A DNA stretch of 64,000 nt from Desertivirga xinjiangensis (GCF_024436435.1 NZ_JAFMZP010000003.1:558001-622000); one strand, 5' to 3'; positions 18,032-28,190 are shown, numbered from the stretch's first letter. The notes: a model not told the origin generated them from the sequence alone. Numbers and translations are program-made.

Positions 18032-19096
18032 ATGAAACAAAAATGCACGATCACCTTAATATTTTTAGCTGCTATTCTTTTCTCATGCAAAGAGAAAGCG
18101 ACTTCGGAACCGAAAGACCCAACTGAAAAACCGGTAGTTCCAGTCAAAGACGAACCGTTTGGGGTTAACCTGGCGGGCGCTGAGTTTGGAACGATACCTG
18201 GCATTCTAAACAGGCACTATGGGTATCCAACGGCTTCAGATCTCGATTATTTTAAGTCGAAAGGCTTGATTCTTATAAGGTTTCCCTTTAGGTGGGAAAG
18301 AGTTCAGCGTACTTTAAATGGTCCACTGGACGCCGCGGAGATTGGGCGGATGAAAACTTTCATCGAGGCTGCTCAATCCAGAAACATGCTGATATTACTC
18401 GATATGCATAATTATTGCCGAAGGAATTTAGGCGAAAACGGTACAGTTTTTTATGAAATTGGTTCAAATGAAGTCCCTCTGGAGTCAGTGGTTGATGTAT
18501 GGGCAAAACTTGCTAATGAATTTAAAGCGTTTAATAATATCTGGGGATATGGATTAATGAACGAACCTTATGGTTTAACGAAGCTGAGCTGGTTTACCAT
18601 TGCTCAGTCTCTTATCACCCGGATAAGAACTGTCGATACGAAAACAACTATATTGGTTGGAGGAGACGCATTTAGCTCGGCGTCGCGATGGCCTGAAGTA
18701 AGTGACAATCTGAAGAATTTAATTGATCCCTCTGATAATTTGATTTATGAAGCACATACTTATTGGGATAAGCATTCTAGCGGTACTTATGAAGGAACAT
18801 ACGAAGAAGAGGGTGCTACACCAAACACAGGGGTTCAACGGGTAACTCCCTTCGTTGAGTGGCTTAAAAAAAATAATAAAAGAGGGTTTGTGGGTGAATA
18901 TGGTGTTCCGAGAGGAGATCCCAGATGGCTGGTGGTTTTGGATAATACATTAAAATACCTAAGAGATAATCATGTAAATGGATGCTACTGGGCGGCTGGG
19001 CCAAGGTGGCCGGAAGATGAACATTTATCCATTCAGCCCTGGCATGGTGATTTACCTCAAATAGCTATATTGCAGAAGTATTTAAAAACCAATTAA
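18032..19096 (+). CDS. GH5 family endo-glycanase (cellulase-like), lipoprotein
   Basis: 354 residues with lipobox AILFSC (Cys19) and a Pro/Lys-rich linker before the domain. It is a clear paralogue of the GH5 at 4557: FGVNLAGAEFG, LIRFPFRWERVQ, LLDMHNYCRR, acid/base Glu178 in MNEPYG, His in YEAHTY, nucleophile Glu289 in GEYGVPRGD, and WAAGPRW. The lipid anchor and linker suggest display on the cell surface, where it would make the first cuts in the polymer, while the non-lipidated paralogue may act after import. It sits between the GDSL hydrolase and the acetylesterase in an operon. Beta-1,4-glucan or glucomannan is the probable substrate class. Confidence 0.9.
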   Translation: MKQKCTITLIFLAAILFSCKEKATSEPKDPTEKPVVPVKDEPFGVNLAGAEFGTIPGILNRHYGYPTASDLDYFKSKGLILIRFPFRWERVQRTLNGPLDAAEIGRMKTFIEAAQSRNMLILLDMHNYCRRNLGENGTVFYEIGSNEVPLESVVDVWAKLANEFKAFNNIWGYGLMNEPYGLTKLSWFTIAQSLITRIRTVDTKTTILVGGDAFSSASRWPEVSDNLKNLIDPSDNLIYEAHTYWDKHSSGTYEGTYEEEGATPNTGVQRVTPFVEWLKKNNKRGFVGEYGVPRGDPRWLVVLDNTLKYLRDNHVNGCYWAAGPRWPEDEHLSIQPWHGDLPQIAILQKYLKTN

Positions 19097-19128
19097 ACAC
19101 ACCTTAAGAATTGGAGATGAGATTTAAT

Positions 19129-21102
19129 ATGAACAAACTATATTTATTGTCTGCAGTTTTTCTACAAAGTTTTTTTGCAGCTGCTGAAGTTCGAGTACCA
19201 AAATTATTTGGCGATGGTATGGTTTTGCAAAGAAATCAATCGATACCGGTTTGGGGATGGGCAAATAAAGGCGAAACGGTGATTGTCAAATTTAATAATC
19301 AAACTAAGTCAACTAAGGCAGATAAGACCGGGAAGTGGAAAGTTGAATTAAGCCCTGAAGCTGCAGGAGGTCCTTATCAATTAGCAATAAAGGGCAAGAA
19401 CTCTATAGTTATCAATGATGTTTTAGTTGGTGAAGTATGGCTTTGTTCAGGACAGTCGAATATGGAGTGGTCTGTGCGATTAAGTAAAGATGCTGAAAAA
19501 GAAATAAGGGAAGCAAAATATCCTTCAATCCGACATTTTAAAGTGCCGAATACCACGTCGAAAGATCCGATGGATGATTTGACCGGGGGAAGCTGGAAGC
19601 AAGCAAACTCTCAGCATACAGCAGACTTCTCAGCTGTAGGTTATTTTTTTGCACGTGAACTCTATAGAAAATTAAACGTTCCAATTGGATTAATCAATTC
19701 TTCCTGGGGAGGAACGGATATTGAAACCTGGATAAGCAGACCAGCCCTCGAAAGCAGCGACATTTTTAAGTCGATGATGAAATCTATGCCCTCCTCTGCA
19801 GATCTTGAATACGTGATACGTGAGCGAAAAAACGAACTTACCCGCCGGGTAAAAGAATTGCAGGGCGAGCTTCCCAGGGATTCAGCTTCAGCAGTTGCTT
19901 TTAAAGAACCGGGGTTTGATGATACGAAGTGGCCAAAAATTGCCGTTCCTGGTGTTTGGGAACAATCCATTGAGAACCTTGACGGAGTGGCGTGGTTGCG
20001 GGCAACTATTGTACTGGATGGAAAGCATGCTGGTGAGGCCGCTGAACTCAGGTTGGCAATGATTGATGATTCTGACATCACCTACGTCAACGGCATTCGA
20101 GTCGGTGCTATGAAAAACGCTTATAATTCGCAAAGAGTTTATGGTATTCCAGAGGGTATTTTGAAAGCCGGACGCAATACTATTGCAGTGCGGGTGGAAG
20201 ACACTGGTGGGGGAGGCGGTATATATGGAAGTCCCGAAGACATGAGGCTCATATTAGATGGTGAAATAATACATTTAAGTGGACAATGGTCTTTTCAACT
20301 GGAATCGCTATCGGTAGCTTCAAGTAGCAGTAACACGGGGGATCCAAATAGTTTTCCTACTTTACTGTATAATGGAATGATCAATCCGCTTGTACCTTAT
20401 GGAATCAAAGGAGCAATATGGTATCAAGGTGAAAATAATGCTTCAAGGGCGTTTCAATACAAAGAAGCCTTCCCTTTGATGATTCATGATTGGCGAAAAA
20501 ACTGGGGCCAGGGAGATTTTCCGTTCTATTTTGTGCAGCTTTCAAGCTGGATTGCCTCCAGCGGAGATAGCAAGCGAGGCAGTGCATGGGCTGAATTGCG
20601 GGAGGCTCAAACAGAAACCTTGAAATTACCTAACACGGGTATGGCAGTAACAATAGACATTGGCGAAACGAACGATATTCATCCCAAAAACAAACAGGAT
20701 GTAGGTAAGCGACTGGCGGCTATTGCCTTAAACCAATTGTATAATACAGGAACGTTATTTCAGGGTCCTTCGTTTGCCAGTTTAAAAGTATCCGGAAATA
20801 AGGTAACAGTAGACTTTATTAATATCGGATCAGGCCTTGCCGTGAGCGATAAATATGGCTACGTTAAAGGGTTTGAACTAGCCGGAGCTGATCAGCAGTT
20901 CTACTATGCTAAAGGTTCTATTGAAGGGGGACAGGTGGTGCTTTCCAATGAAAATGTGCCTAAGCCAGTTGCAGTAAGGTATGCCTGGGCTGATGATGCT
21001 GGCGATGCTAATTTATTTAATAAAGAAGGGTTTCCTGCAGTTCCGTTCCGGACAGATACCTGGAAAGGGATCACGCAAAATGTTAAATACAGCATCAGAT
21101 AA
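19129..21102 (+). CDS. SASA-family (sialate O-acetylesterase-like) carbohydrate acetylesterase
   Basis: 657 residues from the ATG at 19129, which gives a signal peptide (MNKLYLLSAVFLQSFFAAAE). Nearer ATG and TTG codons at 19117 and 19111 are possible. The sequence starts with the family hallmark VRVPKLFGDGMVLQRNQSIPVWGWA, then VWLCSGQSNMEWSV (nucleophile Ser110), a jelly-roll insertion at about 230-390, GIKGAIWYQGENNASR, and the catalytic Asp/His in IDIGETNDIHPKNKQDVG. The sialate name is historical: in PULs this family removes acetyl groups from plant or bacterial polysaccharides. It is co-transcribed with GH5 and GH78, which points to an acetylated, rhamnose-containing target. Confidence 0.88.
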   Translation: MNKLYLLSAVFLQSFFAAAEVRVPKLFGDGMVLQRNQSIPVWGWANKGETVIVKFNNQTKSTKADKTGKWKVELSPEAAGGPYQLAIKGKNSIVINDVLVGEVWLCSGQSNMEWSVRLSKDAEKEIREAKYPSIRHFKVPNTTSKDPMDDLTGGSWKQANSQHTADFSAVGYFFARELYRKLNVPIGLINSSWGGTDIETWISRPALESSDIFKSMMKSMPSSADLEYVIRERKNELTRRVKELQGELPRDSASAVAFKEPGFDDTKWPKIAVPGVWEQSIENLDGVAWLRATIVLDGKHAGEAAELRLAMIDDSDITYVNGIRVGAMKNAYNSQRVYGIPEGILKAGRNTIAVRVEDTGGGGGIYGSPEDMRLILDGEIIHLSGQWSFQLESLSVASSSSNTGDPNSFPTLLYNGMINPLVPYGIKGAIWYQGENNASRAFQYKEAFPLMIHDWRKNWGQGDFPFYFVQLSSWIASSGDSKRGSAWAELREAQTETLKLPNTGMAVTIDIGETNDIHPKNKQDVGKRLAAIALNQLYNTGTLFQGPSFASLKVSGNKVTVDFINIGSGLAVSDKYGYVKGFELAGADQQFYYAKGSIEGGQVVLSNENVPKPVAVRYAWADDAGDANLFNKEGFPAVPFRTDTWKGITQNVKYSIR

Positions 21103-23803
21103 GCAAGGTTTGAGAGTGGGAGTTAAAAAAATAGCGTTCCTGATCCTGATGGTGCTGTCATGGGTTACTCAAGTGCGGTCACAAAGTAATCCTTTGAATC
21201 TTAGATGCGAGTTCCTGGAAAATCCGATAGGCATTGACGAACCTTCACCTAGGCTTACCTGGAACATGGCTGATTGTAAAGTGGGTTGTTCCCAAGCGGC
21301 TTTTGAAGTAATCGTTGCTACCGATTCGGCGGGCTTAAAGTCAGAAAAGGGCAGAGTTTGGGGATCCGGAAAACAGAGCTCGGCGTTTATGAAGTTATCC
21401 TTGCCTGATAATCTCCTGAAGCCTTTCACCCGGTATTTTTGGTTGGTGCGGGTTTGGAATAAGGATAACGGTTCGGGCTCAGCAGTCGCTTCGTTCGAAA
21501 CCGGTTTGTTAAATAGCAAAAATTGGAAAGGAGCCTGGATAACAGATGCTAATGATATACACAAAAAGGAAGCTCCATATTTCAGAAAAGTTTTTAACGC
21601 TCTTAAAGTTGTAAAGTCAGCACGTGCATATATTGCGGCGGCGGGATTATTCGAACTTTATTTAAACGGGGAGAAGGTTGGAAACCATCGCCTGGATCCT
21701 ATGTTTACTCGTTTTGATCGAAGAACACTCTATCTCACGCATGATGTTACATCATTTATAAGGAACGGTCAGAATGCAGTGGGGGTTTTGTTGGGCAATG
21801 GCTGGTTCAATCATCAGTCAACTGCTGTCTGGTTTTTTGATCGGGCAAGCTGGCGTGCTAGACCAAAATTTTGTTTAGACATCCGCATTACTTATATGGA
21901 TGGCTCAGTGGAAACAATTTCATCGGATAATACTTGGAGAACTTCTTCGGGGCCATTGGTCTTTAACAGTATCTACACAGCTGAACATTACGATGCACGT
22001 TTGGAGCATCCGGGTTGGAATACTGTATCATTTGTAGATACAACCTGGAAAAATGCAATTTATACCTCTGCTCCTTCACAAAATATTGTGTCTCAGCAAG
22101 TGCGGCCAATTCGTGATGTAGAGCAGATAAAACCCGTAAGTTTTAGAAAGGTCAGCCCCAATGTTTACCTGTTTGATCTGGGCCGGAATATTTCGGGTGT
22201 GAGTGAGATTAAGGTAAAGGGAATCGAAGGGACAACTCTGCGCTTAATACATGCTGAGCGGTTGCGTAAAGACGGGCGGGCAGATCAATCCAATATCGAC
22301 TACCATTATCGTCCTACCGACGATAAAGATCCTTTTCAGACGGATATATTTGTTTTGTCGGGGAAAAAGGAAGATTCTTTTCGTGCTAGATTCAACTACA
22401 AGGGTTTCCAGTACGTTGAAGTTGTAAGCGACAAACCCGTTGTACTTACAAAGGAAAGTCTTACAGCCTATTTCATGCATAGTGATGTGCCCGCTAAGGG
22501 AAGCATAAAGTCATCAAGTGATGTGCTCAATAAGATCTGGCTGGCTACCAATAATTCTTATTTGTCTAATTTATTTGGATATCCAACAGACTGTCCTCAG
22601 CGGGAGAAGAACGGCTGGACGGGGGATGCACACATTGCTATAGAAACTGGTTTGTATAACTTCGACGGTATTACTATATATGAAAAGTGGCTTGCTGACC
22701 ATCGCGATGAGCAACAGCCTAACGGAGTTTTGCCGGCGATTATTCCCACCGCTATATGGGGTTATGATTGGGCAAACGGACCGGATTGGACTAGCACCAT
22801 CGCTATTATTCCATGGAATATTTATTTGTTTTATGGGGATGAAAGGATTCTCTCTCAAAATTACGAAAATACTAAAAGGTATGTTGATTATATTAATAGC
22901 CGAAGCCCATCAGGATTAACCGATTGGGGATTAGGTGACTGGATTCCTATTAAATCGATTGCAAACAAAGAATTAACCACTTCCATCTATTTTTATCTAG
23001 ATGCATCTATTTTGGCGAAGTCAGCAAGAGTACTGGGCAAGCAAGAAGATGCGAAAAAGTATGAAGCCTTAGCCGAAAAGGTAAAGCAGGCCATTAATTC
23101 GAAATTTCTGGATCGTAAAACAGGAATTTATTGTTCAGGATTACAAACCGAATTAAGTGCACCACTGTACTGGGGCATAGTGCCGGCCGAATTAAAGTCG
23201 ACAGTAGCCAAAAAGCTTGCTGAGAGGGTTGAACGAGATCAAAGTATCGATGTTGGTTTGCTTGGCTCGAAAACTGTCCTTAATGCTTTAAGTGAGAATG
23301 GTTACGCTGAACTGGCTTACAAGCTGGCTTCTAGAGAAACTTATCCTTCCTGGGGCTGGTGGATTAAAAATGGTGCAACCACCTTGTATGAAAACTGGAA
23401 AATAGAAGGTAGTTCGGATATTTCACTTAATCATATTATGTTTGGTGAAATAAGTGCATGGTACTACAAGGCTTTGGGGGGAATCTTTCCAGATCCGTCG
23501 GCCCCAGGCTTTAAGCATATCGTTTTGAAACCGAACTTCGTTGGTGGCCTGAAACATTTTGAAGCAAAACATGAAACTCCATATGGGACTTTAATCTCTG
23601 CATGGAAAAGCCAAGGAAAGCAGCTTGAATATGTAGTAACTATTCCACCGGGAAGCACTGCCTCCCTAAGTCTTTCGGCGCAAAGTGTCACAGGAAAAAA
23701 AATGAATTCCGGAAATACAAGGTTGAAATTTAATGATCAGGAACCGGGGCTTTTTAAGGTAGCTCTTGCATCCGGTAGGTACATATTTTCCATAAAGCTT
23801 TGA
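21080..23803 (+). CDS. GH78 alpha-L-rhamnosidase, secreted
   Basis: 907 residues from ATG 21080, which overlaps the previous gene by 23 bp; GTG at 21116 is an alternative. A hydrophobic leader (IAFLILMVLSWVTQVRSQ) precedes PLNLRCEFLENPIGIDEPSPRLTW, the standard GH78 opening. The N-terminal beta domains (AYIAAAGLFELYLNGEKVG, VGVLLGNGWFN) lead to the (alpha/alpha)6 barrel with CPQREKNGWTGDAH, carrying the probable general acid Glu509, and GWWIKNGATTLYENW with the second catalytic Glu. A C-terminal beta domain (FPDPSAPGFKHIVLKP) completes the fold. It removes non-reducing alpha-L-rhamnose. Rhamnose is not part of plain glucomannan, so this gene narrows the possible substrates of the PUL. Confidence 0.9.
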   Translation: MLNTASDKQGLRVGVKKIAFLILMVLSWVTQVRSQSNPLNLRCEFLENPIGIDEPSPRLTWNMADCKVGCSQAAFEVIVATDSAGLKSEKGRVWGSGKQSSAFMKLSLPDNLLKPFTRYFWLVRVWNKDNGSGSAVASFETGLLNSKNWKGAWITDANDIHKKEAPYFRKVFNALKVVKSARAYIAAAGLFELYLNGEKVGNHRLDPMFTRFDRRTLYLTHDVTSFIRNGQNAVGVLLGNGWFNHQSTAVWFFDRASWRARPKFCLDIRITYMDGSVETISSDNTWRTSSGPLVFNSIYTAEHYDARLEHPGWNTVSFVDTTWKNAIYTSAPSQNIVSQQVRPIRDVEQIKPVSFRKVSPNVYLFDLGRNISGVSEIKVKGIEGTTLRLIHAERLRKDGRADQSNIDYHYRPTDDKDPFQTDIFVLSGKKEDSFRARFNYKGFQYVEVVSDKPVVLTKESLTAYFMHSDVPAKGSIKSSSDVLNKIWLATNNSYLSNLFGYPTDCPQREKNGWTGDAHIAIETGLYNFDGITIYEKWLADHRDEQQPNGVLPAIIPTAIWGYDWANGPDWTSTIAIIPWNIYLFYGDERILSQNYENTKRYVDYINSRSPSGLTDWGLGDWIPIKSIANKELTTSIYFYLDASILAKSARVLGKQEDAKKYEALAEKVKQAINSKFLDRKTGIYCSGLQTELSAPLYWGIVPAELKSTVAKKLAERVERDQSIDVGLLGSKTVLNALSENGYAELAYKLASRETYPSWGWWIKNGATTLYENWKIEGSSDISLNHIMFGEISAWYYKALGGIFPDPSAPGFKHIVLKPNFVGGLKHFEAKHETPYGTLISAWKSQGKQLEYVVTIPPGSTASLSLSAQSVTGKKMNSGNTRLKFNDQEPGLFKVALASGRYIFSIKL

Positions 23804-23818
23804 CATGGGCTATTACGA

Positions 23819-24694
23819 TCAAACAAATACACGTACTCCTGAAAAGTTTTCTCTGAACTCTTTGGGGGTACAACCTTTTTTCTTTTTAAATAGCCTGTTG
23901 AAGTTAGAGATATTGTTAAATCCACATTGATAAGAGATTTCAGTCACAGAATGGGTAGTATCAATGAGCATACGAGATGCATGGCCAAGACGTATTTCGT
24001 TTAAGCTATTTATAAATGTATTACCAGTTCGTTTCTTAATAAATCGACTAAAAGATTCCTCGGTCATGTTTACCAGCCTGGCGATATCATTTAAGGAGAT
24101 TTGTTTATTATAATTTTGATTCATAAAGTCAAAAGCCTTATCCAGACGCCGGCTGTTATAGTTGAAATTATTATTATTCAAAAAGGATGTATCAGAGAGG
24201 GCGATCATGTTCCTGCTTGTAGACAAGTCATGCAATAAACTAATGAGGTCCATTACAGAATCGAACCCGCTTCTTTGGCTTAGTGATAAGAGCCTTGGAA
24301 GCACAACTTGAATAGCTTCTTTTGGATAACAAACCCCTCTTGCGCTCATTTCGAACATTTTTTTAATAAAACTTAGCTGGTTCCTGGATAAAAACTTTTC
24401 GTCAAAAAGGTCTTTATGCCATTGAATAGTGATTTCGGTGATTTCTGTCTTACAATCATGAGTAAACCAAGCATGAGGAATATTAGGACCGACTAAAACA
24501 AGCTCAATGTCATCAATAATATCAATATGGTCTCCGATTATTCGCTTTGCTCCTCTGGCGTTTAAAATCAAATTCAACTCGTACTCGTCATGAAAGTGCA
24601 AAGGGAAATTGAATTCTTTTTTGACCCGCGAAAAAATAGTGAAGCAATCGTTAGGTGTCAGGGGAGTAATCTCCTTGGTTATGCTATTATTCAT
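23819..24694 (-). CDS. AraC-family transcriptional regulator
   Basis: 291 residues. The N-terminal half is a cupin sensor (FPLHFHDEYELNLILNARGAKRIIGD, LVLVGPNIPHAWF), typical of sugar-responsive AraC proteins. The C-terminal hundred residues hold two helix-turn-helix motifs: ISLNDIARLVNMTEESFSRFIKKRTGNTF and SVTEISYQCGFNNISNFNRLFKKKKGCTPKEFR. It ends just 15 bp from the convergent GH78 stop codon and is divergent from the SSS symporter. It is the only PUL-type regulator visible here, with no hybrid two-component sensor or ECF/anti-sigma pair, so it is the best candidate to control this PUL. Confidence 0.92.
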   Translation of the reverse strand: MNNSITKEITPLTPNDCFTIFSRVKKEFNFPLHFHDEYELNLILNARGAKRIIGDHIDIIDDIELVLVGPNIPHAWFTHDCKTEITEITIQWHKDLFDEKFLSRNQLSFIKKMFEMSARGVCYPKEAIQVVLPRLLSLSQRSGFDSVMDLISLLHDLSTSRNMIALSDTSFLNNNNFNYNSRRLDKAFDFMNQNYNKQISLNDIARLVNMTEESFSRFIKKRTGNTFINSLNEIRLGHASRMLIDTTHSVTEISYQCGFNNISNFNRLFKKKKGCTPKEFRENFSGVRVFV

Positions 24695-25003
24695 TTTTGG
24701 CTATAATATAGTTTAGTAATCGGGGATAATTGGATGGTATAAATTTATATTTTATTAAACTTTTTACAAATTATGTCAGAAAATCTACAGGCTTTGGATA
24801 AAAAAGTATTAGTCTAATTGTGAGTCAATATGGAAATTTGATTTTGTAAACCAATCTAAATAATGGCTTTTCAAAACTTTTACTAAGTGCTTAATTGAAT
24901 TGAGCAAACCGGCAGATATCAAAGACTAAGTGAATAGCAAAAAGATCATCAAAACCTGCAAAACTTATAATCATATAAAATTTAGAAGAGCTAAATAAAC
25001 ACA
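24695..25003. promoter_or_regulatory. Divergent araC / SSS symporter regulatory region
   Basis: 309 bp. It contains AAAAGTATTAG (24802-24812), AAACCAATCT (24848-24857) and ACTAAGTG twice (24882-24889 and 24925-24932). The first, second and third elements also occur upstream of the GH5 gene at 4557, and AAAAGTATTA to ACTAAGTG spans exactly 80 bp in both places. The AraC protein encoded on the left is the natural candidate to bind here. No TAnnTTTG consensus is seen, consistent with an activator-dependent promoter. Confidence 0.5.
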
Positions 25004-26830
25004 ATGAAATTACAATTGATAGATATCTCTATAATACTATTTTACCTGGTAATGATGGTACTCATTGGTTGGTTTTATAAAAATAAAGCTAAGCAAAATA
25101 AAGAGAGTTACCTGATGGGAGGTAAAAAACTTCCCTGGTATATGCTTGGTTTAAGTGATGCTTCAGACATGTTTGATATCAGCGGTACCATGTGGATGAT
25201 CTCGCTGTGCTTTGTATATGGTATGAAGAGTATCTGGATTCCCTGGCTGTGGCCCGTATTTAATCAGGTATTTAACATGATGTTCTTAGCAAAGTGGTTA
25301 AGGCGATCAAATGCTGATACGGGGGCAGAATGGCTTGCTACAAGGTTTGGTGTAAAGGGTAAGGGAGTGAAAGCATCTCATAACATTGTCGTAGCATTTG
25401 CACTTATAAGCTGTCTGGGCTTTCTGGCATATGGGTTTGTTGGTCTTGGCAAATTTATTGAAGTTTTTGTTCCGTGGGATATGGTGAAAGCATATATTCC
25501 TTTCAACATACCAGCCCAATATGTTGCACATTTTTATGGGATAATATTTACCCTGTTCGCCATGTTCTATTCCATATTAGGAGGGATGCATAGTATTGTT
25601 GTTGGCGATTTTATCAAATATATTATTATGACCGTGGGTTGCATTGCTATTGCAATTATTGCAGTGATGCATCTGAACGGAAAGCAACTGAATGTACCTG
25701 AAGGATGGTCCGATCCATTTTTCGGCTGGACATTAGATCTGGACTGGAGCAATATTATAGTCGATGCTAATAAAAAAATAGAAGAGGATGGTTATGGGTT
25801 ATTTGGCATCTTTTTCATGATGATGTTGTTTAAGGGTGTTTTTGCCAGCCTTGCGGGCCCAGCGCCTAGTTATGATATGCAAAAGGTGCTGTCGACGCGA
25901 AGCCCCAAAGAAGCATCTAAAATGACAGGGTTCGTATCTATTGTACTCTTACCTATTCGCTATTCAATGATCATAGGTTTGACTGTCCTGGCCCTGTTAT
26001 ACTATGATCAACTAAATATCTCAACTTCTGAAGGTGCTGATTTCGAGCGAATTTTGCCTGCGGCAATCAATGCTTTCTTACCTGTTGGAATTTTAGGCCT
26101 TGTCTTAACCGGTTTGCTCGGAGCTTTTATGGGAACGTTTTCCGGAACGCTTAATGCAGCGCAGGCATATATCGTTAACGATATTTATTTAAAATATGTT
26201 AACCCCAATGCTCCAACAAAAAAAATCATACGGTTAAACTACGTAGTGGGCGTTCTGGTAGTATTTATCGGGGTGGTGCTTGGTTTTTTTGCCAAAGACG
26301 TTAATAGCATACTTCAGTGGATTGTTGGTGCTTTATATGGAGGATATATAGCTTCAAATATGCTTAAATGGTATTGGTGGAGGTTTAACGCCAACGGCTT
26401 CTTCTGGGGAATGAGCGCAGGTATTATAGCAGCATTAATTTTTCCTTTCATCTTCGTCGGGGTTCTTCCTCTGTATGTGTGGCCCCTGCTGTTTTTTGTT
26501 TCTTTAACTGGTTGTATAGTAGGAACCTATACTGCGCCTGCTACAGATCTGACTATACTGAAAAGTTTTTACAGCAACGTTAGGCCATGGGGTTTTTGGG
26601 GGCCTGTTCATGCGGCTGTAATCGCTGAGAACCCCCAATTTAAACCGAATGGAAGGTTCAAAGTGGATATGTTTAATGTGGTTCTGGGTATGATCGCTCA
26701 GTGTTGTTTAACTGTGTTGCCCATGTACCTGGTTTTGTGGATGAAGCTTCCTTTGCTGGCAACGATCATAATTCTCGCACTCATTGTGCTTATATTAAAA
26801 AGGACCTGGTGGGACAAACTCGAAGATTAA
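25004..26830 (+). CDS. Sodium:solute symporter (SSS family), probable sugar/oligosaccharide importer
   Basis: 608 residues with about 13-14 hydrophobic segments and no signal peptide, so an inner-membrane carrier. SSS features include the first helix [51 protein letters not shown], the [16 protein letters not shown] segment and the [26 protein letters not shown] region containing the sodium-site serines. SSS carriers couple sodium entry to uptake of sugars or sialic acid. It lies 47 bp before the GH130 phosphorylase, and together they form an import-and-phosphorolyse pair. Mannosylglucose or a related disaccharide is the probable cargo, by inference from that neighbour. Confidence 0.9.
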   Translation: MKLQLIDISIILFYLVMMVLIGWFYKNKAKQNKESYLMGGKKLPWYMLGLSDASDMFDISGTMWMISLCFVYGMKSIWIPWLWPVFNQVFNMMFLAKWLRRSNADTGAEWLATRFGVKGKGVKASHNIVVAFALISCLGFLAYGFVGLGKFIEVFVPWDMVKAYIPFNIPAQYVAHFYGIIFTLFAMFYSILGGMHSIVVGDFIKYIIMTVGCIAIAIIAVMHLNGKQLNVPEGWSDPFFGWTLDLDWSNIIVDANKKIEEDGYGLFGIFFMMMLFKGVFASLAGPAPSYDMQKVLSTRSPKEASKMTGFVSIVLLPIRYSMIIGLTVLALLYYDQLNISTSEGADFERILPAAINAFLPVGILGLVLTGLLGAFMGTFSGTLNAAQAYIVNDIYLKYVNPNAPTKKIIRLNYVVGVLVVFIGVVLGFFAKDVNSILQWIVGALYGGYIASNMLKWYWWRFNANGFFWGMSAGIIAALIFPFIFVGVLPLYVWPLLFFVSLTGCIVGTYTAPATDLTILKSFYSNVRPWGFWGPVHAAVIAENPQFKPNGRFKVDMFNVVLGMIAQCCLTVLPMYLVLWMKLPLLATIIILALIVLILKRTWWDKLED

Positions 26831-26877
26831 TTAACAAAAGTATAAAACCTTGTAAGGACGAAGATAAAATAGATAAT

Positions 26878-28107
26878 ATGAGTTTTGAAGAAAAATTAAA
26901 TGCTTTGCAGCAAAGGCATTCCGAATTGATCACCAGGAGAAACTGCAAGCGGGACTTAGGCAACGGTGTATACGATCGTTATGAGTATCCGGTGCTTACT
27001 GCAGCTCATACTCCAATTGAATGGCGGTTTGACTTAAATCCTGAGTCAAATCCTTTTTTAATGGAACGGTTTGGAATTAACGCTACCTTCAATTCAGGTG
27101 CAATTAAATTAAACGATAAGTATCTAATGGTGGTGCGTGTGGAAGGATTGGATCGCAAATCATTTTTTGCGGTAGCGGAAAGTCAGAATGGTATAGATAA
27201 TTTTAAGTTTTGGGAATATCCCATAATAATGCCAGAAACTGATGTTCCTGATATCAATGTTTACGATATGCGTTTAGTTAAACATGAGGATGGGTGGGTA
27301 TATGGATTGTTTTGTACAGAAAGGCGTGATTCGAGTGCTTCGGAAGGAGATCAGTCTGCTGCTATTGCCCAATGCGGAATAGCACGTACAAAAGATCTTG
27401 TAAAATGGGAAAGACTGGCTGACCTTAAAACACCATCTCCCCAGCAACGGAATGTGGTACTCCATCCGGAATTCGTTAATGGAAAATATGCTTTCTATAC
27501 TCGTCCTCAGGATAGTTTTATCGAGGCGGGGAAAGGCGGGGGAATAGGTTTTGGATTGAGTGAGGGAATAGAAAATGCAGTGATATCTGAAGAGATCGTT
27601 ATTGACAAAAAGGTTTATCATACCGTTTACGAAGCTAAGAATGGTTTGGGACCTGCGCCAATTAAAACTCCATATGGTTGGCTGCATTTGGCACATGGCG
27701 TGCGTAACACTGCTGCAGGTTTAAGATATGTGTTATACATGTTCATGACAAGTTTGACGGATATAACAACCGTTACGCACAAACCAGCAGGCTATTTTAT
27801 GGCTCCAGAAGGCGAAGAAAGAATAGGGGATGTATCGAATGTTCTATTTAGCAATGGGTGGATCGCTGATGATGACGGAACCGTCTTTATTTATTATGCG
27901 TCCTCGGATACCCGTCAGCATGTAGCTACCTCAACAATTGAGAGATTAACGGATTATGTGATCAACACTCCAGAAGATAAGCTTCGTTCTGCAAAGTCGG
28001 TAGAAACAGTTAACGAGCTCATAAGAAATAACAAGTTTCCATCAGAGAGGAACAAAAAAGTCATTGAAAATACGGATCAATGCGAAAATCTGTGGAAAAG
28101 GGGCTGA
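26878..28107 (+). CDS. GH130 4-O-beta-D-mannosyl-D-glucose phosphorylase
   Basis: 409 residues from the ATG at 26878. The longer frame from 26701 overlaps the symporter and is not real. The protein is cytoplasmic, with no signal. It closely resembles the Bacteroides mannosylglucose phosphorylase type: [57 protein letters not shown], the catalytic Asp130 in [50 protein letters not shown], and [21 protein letters not shown]. The reaction is Man-beta-1,4-Glc plus phosphate to mannose 1-phosphate plus glucose, saving ATP. Usual partners (mannobiose 2-epimerase, GH26 mannanase) are absent, suggesting the disaccharide comes from a mixed Glc/Man polymer rather than pure mannan. Confidence 0.9.
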   Translation: MSFEEKLNALQQRHSELITRRNCKRDLGNGVYDRYEYPVLTAAHTPIEWRFDLNPESNPFLMERFGINATFNSGAIKLNDKYLMVVRVEGLDRKSFFAVAESQNGIDNFKFWEYPIIMPETDVPDINVYDMRLVKHEDGWVYGLFCTERRDSSASEGDQSAAIAQCGIARTKDLVKWERLADLKTPSPQQRNVVLHPEFVNGKYAFYTRPQDSFIEAGKGGGIGFGLSEGIENAVISEEIVIDKKVYHTVYEAKNGLGPAPIKTPYGWLHLAHGVRNTAAGLRYVLYMFMTSLTDITTVTHKPAGYFMAPEGEERIGDVSNVLFSNGWIADDDGTVFIYYASSDTRQHVATSTIERLTDYVINTPEDKLRSAKSVETVNELIRNNKFPSERNKKVIENTDQCENLWKRG

Positions 28108-28145
28108 AAAATCCCACCGCTAGTTCGCCGATAAAAAATTATAAT

Positions 28146-28190
28146 AATATAAAAAGCCTCTTAGATTATCTCTAAGAGGCTTTTTATATT
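28146..28190. terminator. Strong bidirectional terminator hairpin (tRNA-Asp 1 / GH130)
   Basis: A perfect 20-bp stem centred on GCCTCTTAGA / TCTAAGAGGC with a 5-nt loop (28166-28170) is flanked by A and T tracts on both sides. It lies just after tRNA-Asp copy 1 on the minus strand and 38 bp after the GH130 gene on the plus strand, so it can serve both. Confidence 0.85.

Noticed and set aside
19129-21102. Literal sialate O-acetylesterase function
   Set aside because: There are no sialic acid genes around it; the family acts as a general carbohydrate acetylesterase and the PUL context points to polysaccharide deacetylation.
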